A stretch of DNA of 63,169 nt from Terfezia claveryi (GCA_015179025.1 WHUX01000270.1:1-63169); one strand, 5' to 3'. Shown: positions 1 through 11,435, counted from the stretch's first letter. A program made the numbers and translations. Notes: generated by a model not told the origin, from the sequence alone.

Positions 1-1300
1 GTGTACATTGATTCCCAGAAGCTCACAGAATACTTTCCAGAAGTTCGAGATGAATTAAGGGCCGCGGTCCGAAATGACTGACTTGAGGAGACCATGGTAG
101 CCGAATACATAGTTGAGGTAGAGGCTGGCGAGGTCCCGGGCTGAACAGGTATCATAGCAAGGTATAACATGCCTCATTTTGGTCAATCGGTCTACTACTA
201 TAAGAATAGTATTAAATCCTAAATCCTCTGGCAACCCAGTCACAAAGTCCATGGTTAGGTGTTGCCAAGGTTGGTCTGGAATCTCCAGGGGCTTCAGAGT
301 CCTATAAGGAGTGTGACGGGTAGGCTTAGTATGCCTGCAAATATGGCAGTTCCATATGTACCACTCTACCTCCTTCCATTAGTCAATCTATGTATACTGC
401 CTAGCCAGCAGCTCTAATGTTTTAGCTACTCTAGGGTGACCTACTACCAGGGTTTCGTGGTGTTCCTTGATCAGTCTTAGGTATAGCCTATTATCTGCAG
501 GTACATAAAGATGGTCCAGGTAGTAGAGAAGGCCATCCTGGGTTGTACATTCGGCTAGGGAAATTTTGGTATGATGGCGCTGTCCACATTCTACTGCAGT
601 GATTATATCTTTGACTAGGGGGTCCTCTCTACATGCCTGTCGTATTCGCAGCAGGAGATCTGCTCTAGCTTTAGTATTAGCATCAGCATTAGCAAGGGTA
701 TTGGCCGCCAGGTCGAGATTTTTAGGTTTCAGTACCACCTGATTCTGGTACTTCAGCCTTTCATCCCCCTCTTTAGGGAGATCTCCTGATCTCCTGGTCA
801 ATGCATCCAGTTTACCCCCAGCTTTTCCAGGCCGATACCTGATCCTAAAGTTAAAATGGGATAGGAATACTAACTACCTAGCCTGCTGGCGATTCAGTAA
901 CTTGGTGGTTGTGAAGTATTCTAGGTTATTATAGTCGGAGAGGACCTCAATAATCTCTTTTGCCGATTCCAAGTGTGGTCTCTATTCCTCAAATCCCCTT
1001 ATAATTGCCATTAATTCTTTGTCATAGATCTTGTAATTACACTCCGCCGGGGAGTGCTTTTTGGAGAAATAGACCACTGGGTGAAGAATACTATTAATGT
1101 ACTAGGACAGGATTCCAGCAGAAATATAGTTGTAGGCATCCGTTTCTATGATACACTCACTATCAGAGTCAAAGTGGGCCAGGATCAGGGCTGAGCAGAA
1201 GGCTTCCTTGAGCTTCTCGAAGGCAGACTGAGCACCTGGACTCTACTGGAAGCATTGGCCTCTTTCCATGCCCTTGATCTTGGTCAATTCTGTCAGTGGT
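1..1300 (-). pseudogene. Element B pol: RNase H and integrase (fragment)
   Basis: Minus-strand translation gives an RNase H segment around 880-1160 (DYNNLEYF..., followed by a [16 protein letters not shown] stretch), an H2C2-type integrase N-terminal region around 388-500 (HHETLVVGHPRVAKTLELLA), and the start of the catalytic core at 55-252 (MDFVTGLPEDLGF..., then VVDRLTKMRHVIP). These are standard Ty3/gypsy features. The core runs off the window at position 1, so its last acidic residue is not visible. In-frame stops separate the blocks. It is a relic; D (36580-37600) and H (60042-61178) carry the matching region of the same family. Confidence 0.88.
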
Positions 1301-1439
1301 GCTACAATCTTCGAACATCCCAGAATAAACCGGCGATAGATGTTAGCAAAACTTAGGAAGGCCTAAACGTCCTTGAGATTGGTAGGGGTTTCCCATTCCT
1401 AGATTGCCTCGAACTTTGCAGGGTCTATCTGGATATTCT

Positions 1440-2400
1440 CTTTGGTGATAATCAGCCCCAAATACTTGACTTTTTATACATAGAACTCGTACTTTTCTAG
1501 CCTCAGATATAACCCAGCTCCCTCCAGCTTCTCCAGCACTTGTTGGACATAGATCTTATATTCCACTAAGGTATCTGAGTAGATGAGGATATCGTCTAGG
1601 TAGGCAGTGCAAAATATATCCAGAAAGTCCGGTAGAGTATCATTGATAAAGTGCTGAAAAGAGGCGGGGGCATTGGTTAAGCCGAAAGGCATCACATTGT
1701 ACTCAAAATAGCTATATCACGTCCGGAAGGCAGTTTTCCACTTCTTCAACTCAGCAATTCGTACCAAGTTATATACCCCTCTTAGGTCCAATTTGGTGAA
1801 CTATTTTGCCTTAGAAAGCCTGGCTAATGTCTCCTGAATCAGTAGCAAGAAGTATTTGTTCTTGACCGTTACCTCGTTCAGGCTACAATAATCAATACAC
1901 AACTGAAGAGAGCTGTCCAACTTCTTCACAAACAGTACAGGGGCACCTGCTAGGGAGGAGCTGTAGCAAATGAAACTCTTGTTAAAGTTTTCCTCCAGAT
2001 ATTTTTTCAAAACTTCCAGTTCCACCCGAGATATACCATAGAGAGGTCCATAAGGGGGGGTCTTTCCTTCTACTAGTAGGATTGTGTGGTCATATAGTCG
2101 ATGAAGGGCAAGCTTTTCTGCTGCTTTTTCCAAGAATAGGTCAATGAATTCATGGTATTTACCTAGAACCATGGATTTCTACTCCTCCTTAGATCTCGTC
2201 TTATTGATCTCTAGGTTCACCTCATATATGGAGAGAGCATATGCCTTCAGCTTGTATCTCCTGGTGAGGTAAGTGAAAGCCCCTACCCCGATAAAGCTAA
2301 TGTTCAGAGGTTTTGGGGGCGCTAGGGGGACAACAGGAACAGGGGAAAAAGAGGGGTGGGCAGCATTGATATGCATGGGCTGGTGTACTACCTAGGCTGG
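1440..2400 (-). pseudogene. Element B pol: reverse transcriptase (interrupted)
   Basis: The minus strand encodes a gypsy reverse transcriptase: an upstream block at 1801-2172 ([13 protein letters not shown], ...[20 protein letters not shown], with the usual R replaced by C in 'CIDYR') and a palm block at 1474-1695 containing [13 protein letters not shown] and the catalytic box YLDDILIYS. The catalytic YLDD is intact but the frame between the two blocks (1696-1800) has stops. The reading frame matches the integrase part. Element A inserted just upstream, at 2431, between protease and RT. Confidence 0.92.
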
Positions 2401-2426
2401 GTGGATTATCAGGGGTGGTAAGGCGC

Positions 2427-2431
2427 ATAGC
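2427..2431. repeat. Left target-site duplication of element A (ATAGC)
   Basis: ATAGC directly precedes the TGTAATG start of the 5' LTR; the same pentamer follows the 3' LTR at 11436-11440. A 5-bp duplication is typical of LTR retrotransposon integrases. Confidence 0.95.
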
Positions 2432-3142
2432 TGTAATGAAGAATGTTGTTTCATTGCTTATATAATTGATTATATACTTTTATATTTCCTATATTATTAC
2501 TATATTATGTAACTAAGCCTCTCGGTTGAAGGACTAGCCTTTAACCACCTCCTATTGCTTTATAAGCGTCCATAGTACACAGAATTTGCCATAGAAAGTT
2601 CTATGGCATTTGCCATATGAAGACACCCTCATTATGGCCGCGTGACCTCTGTTTAAGGCATGTGACTTATTACTATGGTCACATGACTTCTGTTTAAGGT
2701 GTGTGACTCATTACTATGGCCACATGACCTCTGTTTAAGGCGTGTGACTCATTACTATGGCCACATGACCCCTTTTGTACTGCGCACCACCTTCTGATAT
2801 GCCACCCTTTATTGTATTTATTTTCTTAGTCATCAGATCTCAGAGGAGTATAAATAGGCTGCTGGATTCTCTCTAGAATCTACAGAAAGAAAACAAGCAA
2901 GCACATAGAGCTAGCAAGCCTATATTCTGATCAGATTAAGATATATAGCTTAGATAGCACAAATCATATAAGATAGATTACACTAGTTAATTACTGTTCC
3001 CTCCGGGAACATCCCATATAGTAATCTCCCTACCCTTCTGAGGTTTTACCTTAGCAGAACCAAAATATACAAACGTCCATGCCTACGGATATAAATTGTA
3101 TAAACGGTACTGAATGAATACTATCTAGTACCATTCATTACA
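2432..3142 (+). repeat. 5' LTR of element A (711 bp)
   Basis: Begins TGTAATGAAG and ends CATTCATTACA; nearly the same as 10724-11435. It carries three 41-bp tandem units and a TATAAATA box at 2849-2856, so U3 and the transcription start can be placed. Confidence 0.96.
2630..2775 (+). promoter_or_regulatory. 41-bp tandem repeats in the U3 of element A, each with a TGACTCA-like site
   Basis: The word GTTTAAGG recurs at 2651, 2692 and 2733, a 41-bp period. Each unit holds a CACATGAC-like word and a GTGTGACTCATTAC-like word (TGACTTA in the first unit). TGACTCA is the known consensus of Gcn4/CPC-1 bZIP regulators. The array lies about 80 bp upstream of the TATA box at 2849. The regulatory role is inferred. 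Confidence 0.6.
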
Positions 3143-5866
3143 TTTTTTTTAACTTACTTACCTAATCTTTACTCTTAAATCCAAGGCCTGATCAACCTTT
3201 GGATACTTTTATTACACTCATGCAAGTGTATATAATTTGACACACAAGTGTATATATAAAATCGATATCATTGTTCAACTAGCTAGCCAACAAAAAAATC
3301 CAACAACGAGATATCAAACTCTCAACTGCAGTACATTAACAAAAGACTTAGAAACAAGCTAAGCAGAGCTCGAATGGGCAGTGGTATCCTATATTAAACA
3401 ATCCCACCCTCGTTCACAACACTTTTCCCAATAAGATCGACAACTCATTTTGCACTCCTAGCAACCACTATTACATCTGTACCTGTAAATCCAGTACACT
3501 ATTAAAAACCGGCCCCTCAGGTTCCAGGAATAATTGGTCTAAACAACCAAGTGTCACAATTCCAAGGCTCAAATCTTGCTGCCTCCACTGCAGCCATTTC
3601 CTCCAGAAAAGAATTACCTCCATCAGAACCTTCTTTAGGCCCAGACATCTCTACTAATACCTCTGTCCCCCAACATCTACCTCAATACACCAATCAGAAA
3701 ACATGACACTCTTGCTGGAAGAACTAGAACTAGATTCTAGACAGTAGACGAAGAAAAATCAGGACCATAAGAAATATTAGGATCCTGATATCTAGCCTTA
3801 CTAGCTGCGTGAGCCACCGAGCCAACAGAACCGTCAGTCGAATGGAAATCATCAGGATCATCAGCCACCACACCATCAGCATAGAAAGGTGCCAAAGAAG
3901 AAAAGTAACTCGACGATCGTATCACATAACCAGCTGCATTTGGTTGCAGACAGATAATGAAATCAGAATAATAGCATCTGAACTTAGTAAGCAGACTAAG
4001 AGGTCGAGACGGTTAACTATGTTACCTGAAGATATTAAGAAATTAGTAGAAGAAACTCCCAGAAAGGCCAGATTTGTAGTTCCTAACATAGAAGGGGAAA
4101 TAAATCTGCCCATGGATATAGAAATAGGAGAACCAGGTGGAGCAGGAACCAAACTATATTTTAGTATAGCATTGCCTCTCGCACCAAAAGAATTTTAGGA
4201 CAGACATCTTCCAACAATTGAGGAGATTTTGAAATATACTCACTCAATGGGACATGCTTAACAGTATCATCCTGATGATATTCGACTCTTAATGGAAGCT
4301 GTAGTAAAACACTATTTATGCTAACACCTTACCCATTAAAGAAGAAGATTTAGAAATGAATGCATTTTTAAGTAAAGAATTACAGAAACCTGTTGTTCCA
4401 CTTTTAAGAAAACCAAATTGGGTAATAAATAACTGCAAAGAAATAATGGCATTTATGATGAGTGGTACTAATCTAGAAGAATCAGCACGTACCCCGGAGA
4501 ATTTTTCAATTCTAGCAAAGAACTTCTAGGAGCATTCCTGAGAATACCAAAAGATCAATCGAAAGACAAAGGTCGAGCACCTAAGACACCAGAAAGGAGG
4601 ACTGGGTCAGCCAAAGAACCAGACGACAAAGACCAACCACTAGAAGATATAGAATTACATGATGATCTAGATACAGGACTAGACCAACAGAAGCAGAAAA
4701 CACAAGGAGAAGGACGAGACCCCGATGATAGTGGAGATGATAGCTTGGACTCTGATAAGGCATCATTAGTTGCAAGTCAAACTCTTAAAAGAAAACTCAA
4801 ATGAGGAAAATGATTGAACACCAGCAATGGGAATCTATAATAGGAATAGTTAAAAGGTAACTATGAAGCAACAAATCTTAAAAAGAAATAAAGATTGATC
4901 TACTAGAAAAAATAAGAGGAGAAAACAAAAATGGCAAGACTCACAATATTTTGTCTCTTGGGCCACAGCAATGCAATATTAGTTTGTTATCAAAGGAATA
5001 GATTTGGAAGGTGCTTCAGATTTGGAAATTGTTGGATTAGAATGGAAGGAAGCGCGCTCACTACTTATAATCAATTCCTAAGAGAAAAAGGAAAGAATGC
5101 GACATTCTTTAGATTTATTCTAGCACTAAGGGATTTTCTGATACCCTCTACTAGTAAGGACATTTTATGGAAACGATAGGAGACAGCCACACCATACAAG
5201 AATGGACGTCATATGGGAATTAAACAGTTCACCAACTGGCTTACTGAAATCAAATCAAATTGATTAACAAGGATGGTAAACAATCAATATCGCAGGAAGT
5301 AAAAAGATGAAAGTTTCTTAATCACCTACCACCATATATGTCAGCTACATTAATTCCTTTAATCAAAGAAGAATGGTCATATAATCAGCTCATGCATCAA
5401 GCGGAGTTATATGAAGCTTCAAAGAAAAATATTGCCCTACCACCCACAATAATACATCCGATAACAATACCTTCAGAATGAAAATTGAAGTCACGGTCCA
5501 CGCAGGAACTAAAATCAAAGACAAAAAACAGGATTTAATCTTAGCAGCAATCCCAACACCAAACTTAACATAGAAAAATGGAAGAACTCAGATTGGGACA
5601 CCATCACAAAAAAATTGGATCAGAAGATGAAGATACAATTAATTAGAGACAAGAAATGTCTATGGTGTTGGAACCCTGGACACTCCTACAAGGACTGTAG
5701 GAAACAACAAAATAAAGTACCCATGCATACAGCTGCACAAGATTTAGCTATATCGATAGCTACTAAGGATAAAAACAACAAGATAAAATTAAGGAATGAC
5801 CCTTGTCAAGATAGGTACCAGATTTTAGCAAGGTATTCGTTAAAGCTAACGAACACCCTGTACTAG
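3143..5866 (+). pseudogene. Element A gag (capsid and CCHC zinc knuckle), frame-disrupted
   Basis: Between the 5' LTR and the protease lies a gag-type region with no intact frame. The recognisable part is at the 3' end: CLWCWNPGHSYKDC at 5657-5698, a CX2CX4HX4C nucleocapsid zinc knuckle, in an open stretch from 5615. Upstream blocks (for example around 3988-4198 and 4931-5179) are coding-like but shifted or stopped. Gag would form the particle and bind the RNA through the knuckle. The same layout is seen in E, whose knuckle is CFYCRKLGHQATNC. Confidence 0.75.
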
Positions 5867-6240
5867 CTTTAATTGATCTCCAAATAAAGGGAGGAGACTT
5901 AATTAATTCTCAATTTATATACCTATACAAAATACTGCCTAGAAGTATTGAGAAGAAATCATTAAGTACTGCAATTAAAGGATCAAAAGGAATGATAGAC
6001 AAAGCTTGTACTATCAAACTAGATTAGATAGGTTATGTAGAAGAACAAATGTTCTATGTAGCTCATTTGACTGGATGGGACATGATACTAGGAGAACCTG
6101 CTCTCAACAAAGTGCGAGCAATAATTCCTGCCTATCAGGAACCAGTTACTATCCAACTGGAAAACATTCCACGATTCCAGCTTAGTGTATGGAAGGGATC
6201 TAGAACCATGGCAAATGGTATAAGATCAGCATATACATAG
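5845..6240 (+). pseudogene. Element A aspartic protease with atypical active site
   Basis: Translation at about 5857-5935 reads ...PVLALIDLQIKGGDLINSQF, where a retropepsin would show (L/I)(L/I)D(S/T)GA. The aspartate is present but is followed by LQ-IKGGD rather than SG. Downstream, FYVAHLTGWDMILGEPAL (6049 on) is the conserved flap/C-terminal block with the D-x-I-L-G motif. A stop (TAG, ~6027) lies between them. E has the same deviation (LVDQQTAGADLIS), so it is a family trait and not decay. Confidence 0.75.
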
Positions 6241-6359
6241 GTTAGCTGTGAATCAGTGGCAGATTATAGTGAACCAGATAATTGGGAAAATATTAGTGAC
6301 ACAGAAGAAACCAATTCAGAAAGAGAACTCATAACAGCTGTTTCTATGGTATAGAAACA

Positions 6360-7720
6360 ATTCAACCCTGTAACAGAGTTTCATTTATTATTTCCTAAGA
6401 CAATTCCATGGGAATTACCGCCACTGAGAAAAATTAATCACTCTATCAAACCAAAAGCAGGAGCTACTTAGATACCAAAATGGCGACCCTCAGAACATCG
6501 ATTTAGACAATAAATCCATGATGAATTAGTCGAAGAAGAAGTATCAGGTCATATATATAGAGTAGAAAATGACACAAATACTGTAGTTATGTTCACTATC
6601 CCTAAACAAGATAAACCGAAAGAAGCCAGACATATCAATGATTTTCGAGACCGCAATTTAGCCATCGAACCGGACCACAACCCATTGCCAGATATTAATG
6701 AAGCAATTGAACTAGTAGCGGAGAATCCCGTTTGGATTAAGCTTGACTTAGCTGATGGATTTTTTAATATTAGAATAATAAAGAATCTAAGCAACACTCT
6801 ACCTTTGTATATCATATGGGATATTTTAGAAGCAGAGTTATGCAACAAGGGATCGTAACGCACCTGCTACTATGATTCGCATTATGCATGAAATTTTTAA
6901 ATTACATGGTCTATAAAAACTTAATCATCTATATTGATGATATCATTATATTCTCAAAACATATGAAGAACATATAGAATTATTAAATAAAGTACTTCAA
7001 TGTCTGCAGGATGAGAAATTCTATCTCAAAGAAAGCAAATGCCAGTTCTTTACTCCAAGATTGGAAATCTTAGGACATGTTTTGACATTAGATGGATTAC
7101 ATGTAGACCGAAGAAGAGGACTCCTATATTAACATTTCCAACTCCTACAAGAAAAAAGAATCTTAGAGGATTCCTTGGAATCATTAATTACCTTAGCAGA
7201 TTTATCCCTGACTTGGCATCGTATACAAGCACCCTGTTAGAACTGTAAGGAGAGACAAAGAAATGGGAATAGACAGATACTCATAATTAGCATTTGAAAA
7301 ACTCAAGGAACTCATGAATTCCCCATATGTTTTAAAACCCTAAAATAATGAATCTACCGAACCCAAATATTTAGTCTGTAATACTAGTAATGTAGGACTA
7401 GGATCTTGGATAGGTCAAGGACCGTTGACGTACATCAGGCCGTCATACTTCCACTCTAAAAAATTTAATCCAGTACAACTCAATTATCTTACCTTTCAAA
7501 AGGAATTATTAGTGATTATTGAGTCATTGAAATTTTTTGAAGCACAATTAAGAGGTCACAAGTTCACTATCCTTACCGACTACAAACCATTAGTAACCTT
7601 TCATACTCAAACACCTGCAAGCTAGAAATTGAGGCAATGGCAAGATTACCTAATAGAATTTGATACAGATATACAGCATACTATAGAAAAGGAAAATTTG
7701 ATAGCAGACGCTCTATCAAG
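6360..7720 (+). pseudogene. Element A reverse transcriptase and RNase H
   Basis: RT is recognised from MFTIPKQDKPKEARHINDFR (6589 on, 'F-I-P-K..R...D-R' block), VWIKLDLADGFFNIRI (D of the first catalytic motif), and YIDDIIIFSK at about 6930, the YxDD box. RNase H follows at about 7370-7720: LGSWIGQGP, FHSKKFNPVQ, KFTILTDYKPLVTF, and the terminal IADALSRKH. Frames change between blocks, and premature stops (for example the TAG at 7623-7625) interrupt them, so the enzyme is dead. Domain order and motifs match E (50052-51190) throughout. Confidence 0.9.
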
Positions 7721-8001
7721 AAAGCATAAATACTTGGACACTTCTACTACTGAGGACGATTATATTTCAACAGCATCGATCCTCCTAACCACACCTACAA
7801 CTGCAACATCTCAACAAACACTTTAAGACCTTTCCACTTACCAGAAACCTCTACTCAAAACAATATAGTTTCTCGCGGAGCTATCAATTTCAAGTATGTC
7901 GACTATGACTTCAACAAATATCATGGAAGAGCTGAAGAACTTGGACACTATATCTTCTGTCTATACTTCGAGGGCATCCAGATGAAGAAAGCAAATATGA
8001 C

Positions 8002-8538
8002 ATGATGAAGGAAGAAGAGTTCTCAGATGACGAGACTCTATCTACCATACTAGAAGAAGTTTTCAGCGGGTATAATTGTGTACCCAATATAAACAAGAAC
8101 AAACCTTTAACAGTTCTTGGACTAAGATATAGGCCTCCATCTTCTGAAAATGTTCAACAAAAATCTCTCGCTCCTGAAGAAGTGAAGGAAATTGCTATCG
8201 ACCTGACTTATAGTAATTGGCAACAATACAAAAGGATGTATTGGTCTTTTTGCCAAGATTTTTACTGTCTAGCTCATAGCAGCTCCCACGCTATGAACAA
8301 CCGTATGTTTACCATCAAAACATGTGCAATTTGCAATCACCATGGACATGGCAGTTTGAATTGTGACTTGTCAGCCTCAGTTCTTAAGAAAGAGAAGGTA
8401 TTCCTTACAACTCGTATTGTGCATCTCGTATCCGCAAATGAGCCTCAAAAGGAACTAGCATTAGTACAACAAACGCCAACTTATCCACCTCCACAAGCTC
8501 TTAGCCGCGAAGAAGCTATCTATGAAATCAGAGAATAG
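8002..8538 (+). CDS. Element A pol spacer with conserved double zinc motif (between RNase H and integrase)
   Basis: A 178-codon open stretch lying after RNase H and before integrase. It contains, at 8242-8364, W-S-F-C-x4-C-L-A-H, then 15 residues, then CAICNHHGHGSLNC, i.e. W-x2-C-x4-C-x2-H-x15-C-x2-C-x3-G-H-x4-C. The second half is a CCHC knuckle; the first half adds a C-C-H set. Element E has the same motif with identical spacing at 51687-51809. The N-terminal part is acidic; the C-terminal part is Pro/Gln-rich. It is normally part of the pol polyprotein and not a separate gene. Function is unknown; nucleic-acid or integrase-partner binding is a guess. Confidence 0.7.
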   Translation: MMKEEEFSDDETLSTILEEVFSGYNCVPNINKNKPLTVLGLRYRPPSSENVQQKSLAPEEVKEIAIDLTYSNWQQYKRMYWSFCQDFYCLAHSSSHAMNNRMFTIKTCAICNHHGHGSLNCDLSASVLKKEKVFLTTRIVHLVSANEPQKELALVQQTPTYPPPQALSREEAIYEIRE

Positions 8539-8599
8539 GCAAAAAGATGGATTACCAACAAGCCGACATGACTTACTCTCCAACCTAGTATTCAGTTTA

Positions 8600-9140
8600 T
8601 TAACCCTACTGAACAGATGACCAACCAACAAATGGAACAGGAGATCATGGATACTCCTGTTGCCCCACAACAACCATGGAATGCACCTCAACAACTAGCT
8701 GCAACTGCTAGCAGCAGCAACGCAATTCCAATCAATACTACTGCCGTTACCACTCATTCTAAAAAGCGAGTAGCCATTGACGAAGAATCACCTTCCTTCA
8801 TTCAAGACCCAAGACCTTCAGACAGCGTTGTGATTTCTATAAGTTCTCAGGACATAATGCTTCTACATGCAAGGAGAAGAAACCCACCATTAATGACTTT
8901 AACATGAGGATCGAACCAACACTTCACAAGCTCATTGAAGAGAAACACATCAGTGACAGATGGGAGGACGACAAGGACTACTTCATCACACACTGGCTTA
9001 ACCAAGGCATAGGTATAAAAGCTGCATATCAATCGTGTATGAGAGTATGTCCTATCTGGAAGAACTACTATAATACCTTTATGAACCGTAAGGATCATAG
9101 AAGAAAAGACGGATTTTTGTATATTAAGAACTGACAAGGA
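8600..9140 (+). pseudogene. Element A linker before the integrase
   Basis: Open stretches at 8617-8907 (Gln/Ala/Ser-rich then basic) and 8904-9134 overlap in different frames and connect the spacer zinc domain to the integrase. The second reads ...FITHWLNQGIGIKAAYQSCMR..., resembling the segment before the integrase zinc domain. The A' copy has the same region at 17650-18270 with many C-to-T and G-to-A changes. No separate function is assigned. Confidence 0.6.
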
Positions 9141-9155
9141 CAATGGAGATTAGTC

Positions 9156-10190
9156 TTGCCCTCTACCTTTAATATTGAAGGTAAGAACTATCTCGAATTG
9201 GTTATTAAAGATACACATGAAGCAACCGTACATGGTGGAATTAAAAAAACGATGAAATATCTTACTAACCGATATGATTGCCAGTCCTTTACAGAACTAA
9301 GTAAGGACTATATCAGAAGTTGTGATACTTGTCAACGGACAAAATATTCCAACAAGGTACCACTTGGACTCGTAACCCCATTACATGTACCAAGCAGGCC
9401 ATGGATTGACATATCGATGGATTTTTTTAAATTAGCACCTGTGTTTACGAAGTGTTCAATTTTGTACCCAAATATTCCTATTGAAGAAGATCATGTAGTT
9501 TGTATTTCATGACTTTGGACAATTGTCGACAGACAATCAGGATTTAAGTTTCTTATTCCTGTCTCAAATAATTTCACAGCAGAATAATGTACTGCTACCT
9601 TTGATACTCATGTAGTCCTAACTATAGGATACCCTTTTTGTATTGTTTTTGACTATGATACTCTTTTTATATCAACGCACTTTCAAGATTGGGCTAGGAA
9701 TAAAGGAATCAAGTTAGAATTGTCCACCACATATCATCTACGTGCAGATGGACAATTGGAAATTATGAACAAAGAAGTTCTATAAGTAGCGAGAGCCTGT
9801 AAAATCAAAGGATTTGATTAGCTACAGAAACTACCAGAGATACAGTTGAAACTTAACTCTAGGTATAACGCCACTAGACAGAATAGTCCCTTTTCCACAC
9901 TATTTGGATTTAATGCACATCTTGGCATATTGATACTTCCATACCCCATTAATGTATATGTACCAGTGAATGAACATCATGAGGTAATGTCTAAAAACCT
10001 ATATGACACCAAGAAGACTCAAGCATCTTAAGCAAACAAAAACTACCAATACAGCCAAATTTTCAGTCCAACAACAAGTTATGCTTTCCTCAGAAAATAT
10101 CAATCTATCGAATGTCTTACCCAAACTCAAACCAAAATGGCTAGGCCCATTTCCCATTATTTCTAGTAATCGGAAACGTAATAACTAAGG
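9156..10190 (+). pseudogene. Element A integrase
   Basis: The zinc-binding N-terminal domain is visible at 9156-9345: H and H in THEATVHGGIKKTMKYL..., then SCDTCQRTK, completing HHCC. The core starts at PWIDISMDFFKLAP (first catalytic Asp, ~9405). Later blocks around 9640-9780 and 9846-10188 (VQQQVMLSSENINL..., LPKLKPKWLGPFPI) are the C-terminal GPF/Y-type module of gypsy integrases. Stops at ~9511, 9588 and 9783-9785 break it. Matches E (52580-53620). Confidence 0.88.
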
Positions 10191-10319
10191 CCTAGACCTA
10201 TCCAGTCAACCTGACCTCCACCTCATATATAATACTTTTTATATCAGCAAACTCAAACCTTACTATAAAAACGATCCTACTCAGTTCCCTCACAGACAAT
10301 CTCAAGAACCAGGACCAAT

Positions 10320-10505
10320 TCAACATGATCATTATGAAGTTGAAAAAGTATTAGAATTCAGAACAGCTCCTCAAACTGGAGAAAGACAATATAAGGTCAG
10401 ATGGCTAGGATACTTTCCTAAACATGATTCTAGGTAAATGCTAAGGATATCACTGCTAAAATTCTTCAAGACTTCTGGAGGACCGAAGTATGGAAGATAC
10501 ATTCA
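10320..10505 (+). pseudogene. Element A C-terminal chromodomain, disrupted
   Basis: The frame from 10321 reads HYEVEKVLEFRTAPQTGER, then QYKVRWLGYFPKHDS, the Y-x-V-E-x-I / Y-x-V-x-W-x-G-Y pattern of a chromodomain. The next Trp is lost: the A' copy has TCC TAG GTA AAT at 19565-19576, A has TCTAGGTAAAT with one base missing as well. Chromodomains in chromoviruses steer integration to marked chromatin. Here the last third is out of frame. Confidence 0.75.
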
Positions 10506-10723
10506 AGAGACGTCGAAGAACTAAAGGAAAACAAGGACCACGAACAGAGATGAGACTCGAGCTCTCATCCAACAAGAACGAGATAGAATCATGAGTCAAG
10601 GAAATACTAAGGATATTTATGTTAATGCAAATGTATTAACAATGCATCAAATCTTAGAATATATGGAAACCAGTATGGCAGAGCGAGAGAAGTAAGGATA
10701 GGAAATTCTTCTATGTGGGGAAG

Positions 10724-11435
10724 TGTAATGGAGAACGTTGTTTTATTGCTTATATAATTGATTATATACTTTTGTATTTCCTATATTATTACTATGTTAT
10801 ATAACTAAGCCTCTCAGTTGAAGGACTAGCCTTCAACCACCTCCTATTGCTTTATAAGTGTCCATAGCACACAGAATTTGCCATGGGAAGTTCCATGGCA
10901 CTTGCCATATGAAGACACCCTCATTATGGCCGCGTGACCTCTGTTTAAGGCGTGTGACTCATTACTATGGCTACATGACCTCTGTTTAAGGCATGTGACT
11001 CATTACTATGGCCACATGACCTCTGTTTAAGGCATGTGACTCATTACTATGGCCACATGACCCCTTTTGTACAGCGCACTACCTTCTAGTATGCCACCCT
11101 TTATTGTATTTATTTCCTTAGTCATCAGATCTCAGAGGAGTATAAATAGGCCGCTGGATTCCCTCTGGAATCCACAGAAAGAATACAAGTAAGCACACAG
11201 AGCAAGCAAGCCTATATTCTGATCAGATCAAGATCATATAGCTTAGATAGCACAAATCATATAAGATAGATTACACCAGTTAATTACTGTTCCCTCCGGG
11301 AACATCCCACATAGTAATCTCCCTACCCTTCTGAGGTTTTACCTCAGCAGAACCGAAATATACAAACGTCTGTGCCTACGGATATAGATTGTATAAAAGG
11401 TACCGAATGAATACTGTCTACTACCATTCATTACA
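10724..11435 (+). repeat. 3' LTR of element A (712 bp)
   Basis: Begins TGTAATGGAG, ends CATTCATTACA, followed by the ATAGC duplication. The 41-bp array is at 10943, 10984 and 11025 (position of GTTTAAGG), all three with TGACTCATTAC; TATAAATA at 11141-11148. Confidence 0.96.

Larger units (their letters stand above)
2432..11435 (+). mobile_element. Complete Ty3/gypsy chromovirus element A (9.0 kb)
   Basis: Flanked by ATAGC duplications and bounded by two LTRs (2432-3142 and 10724-11435) that start TGTAATG and end CATTACA. Internal order on the plus strand: gag with CCHC knuckle (5657-5698), protease (~5860), RT (~6470-7100), RNase H (~7370-7720), a spacer with a double zinc motif (8242-8364), integrase (~9156-10190) and a chromodomain (~10330-10500). 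The PR-RT-RH-IN-chromodomain order makes it a chromovirus. Numerous stops and frame changes make it non-autonomous now. It is inserted in element B and has a decayed, 5'-truncated relative at 17290-20532. Confidence 0.95.
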
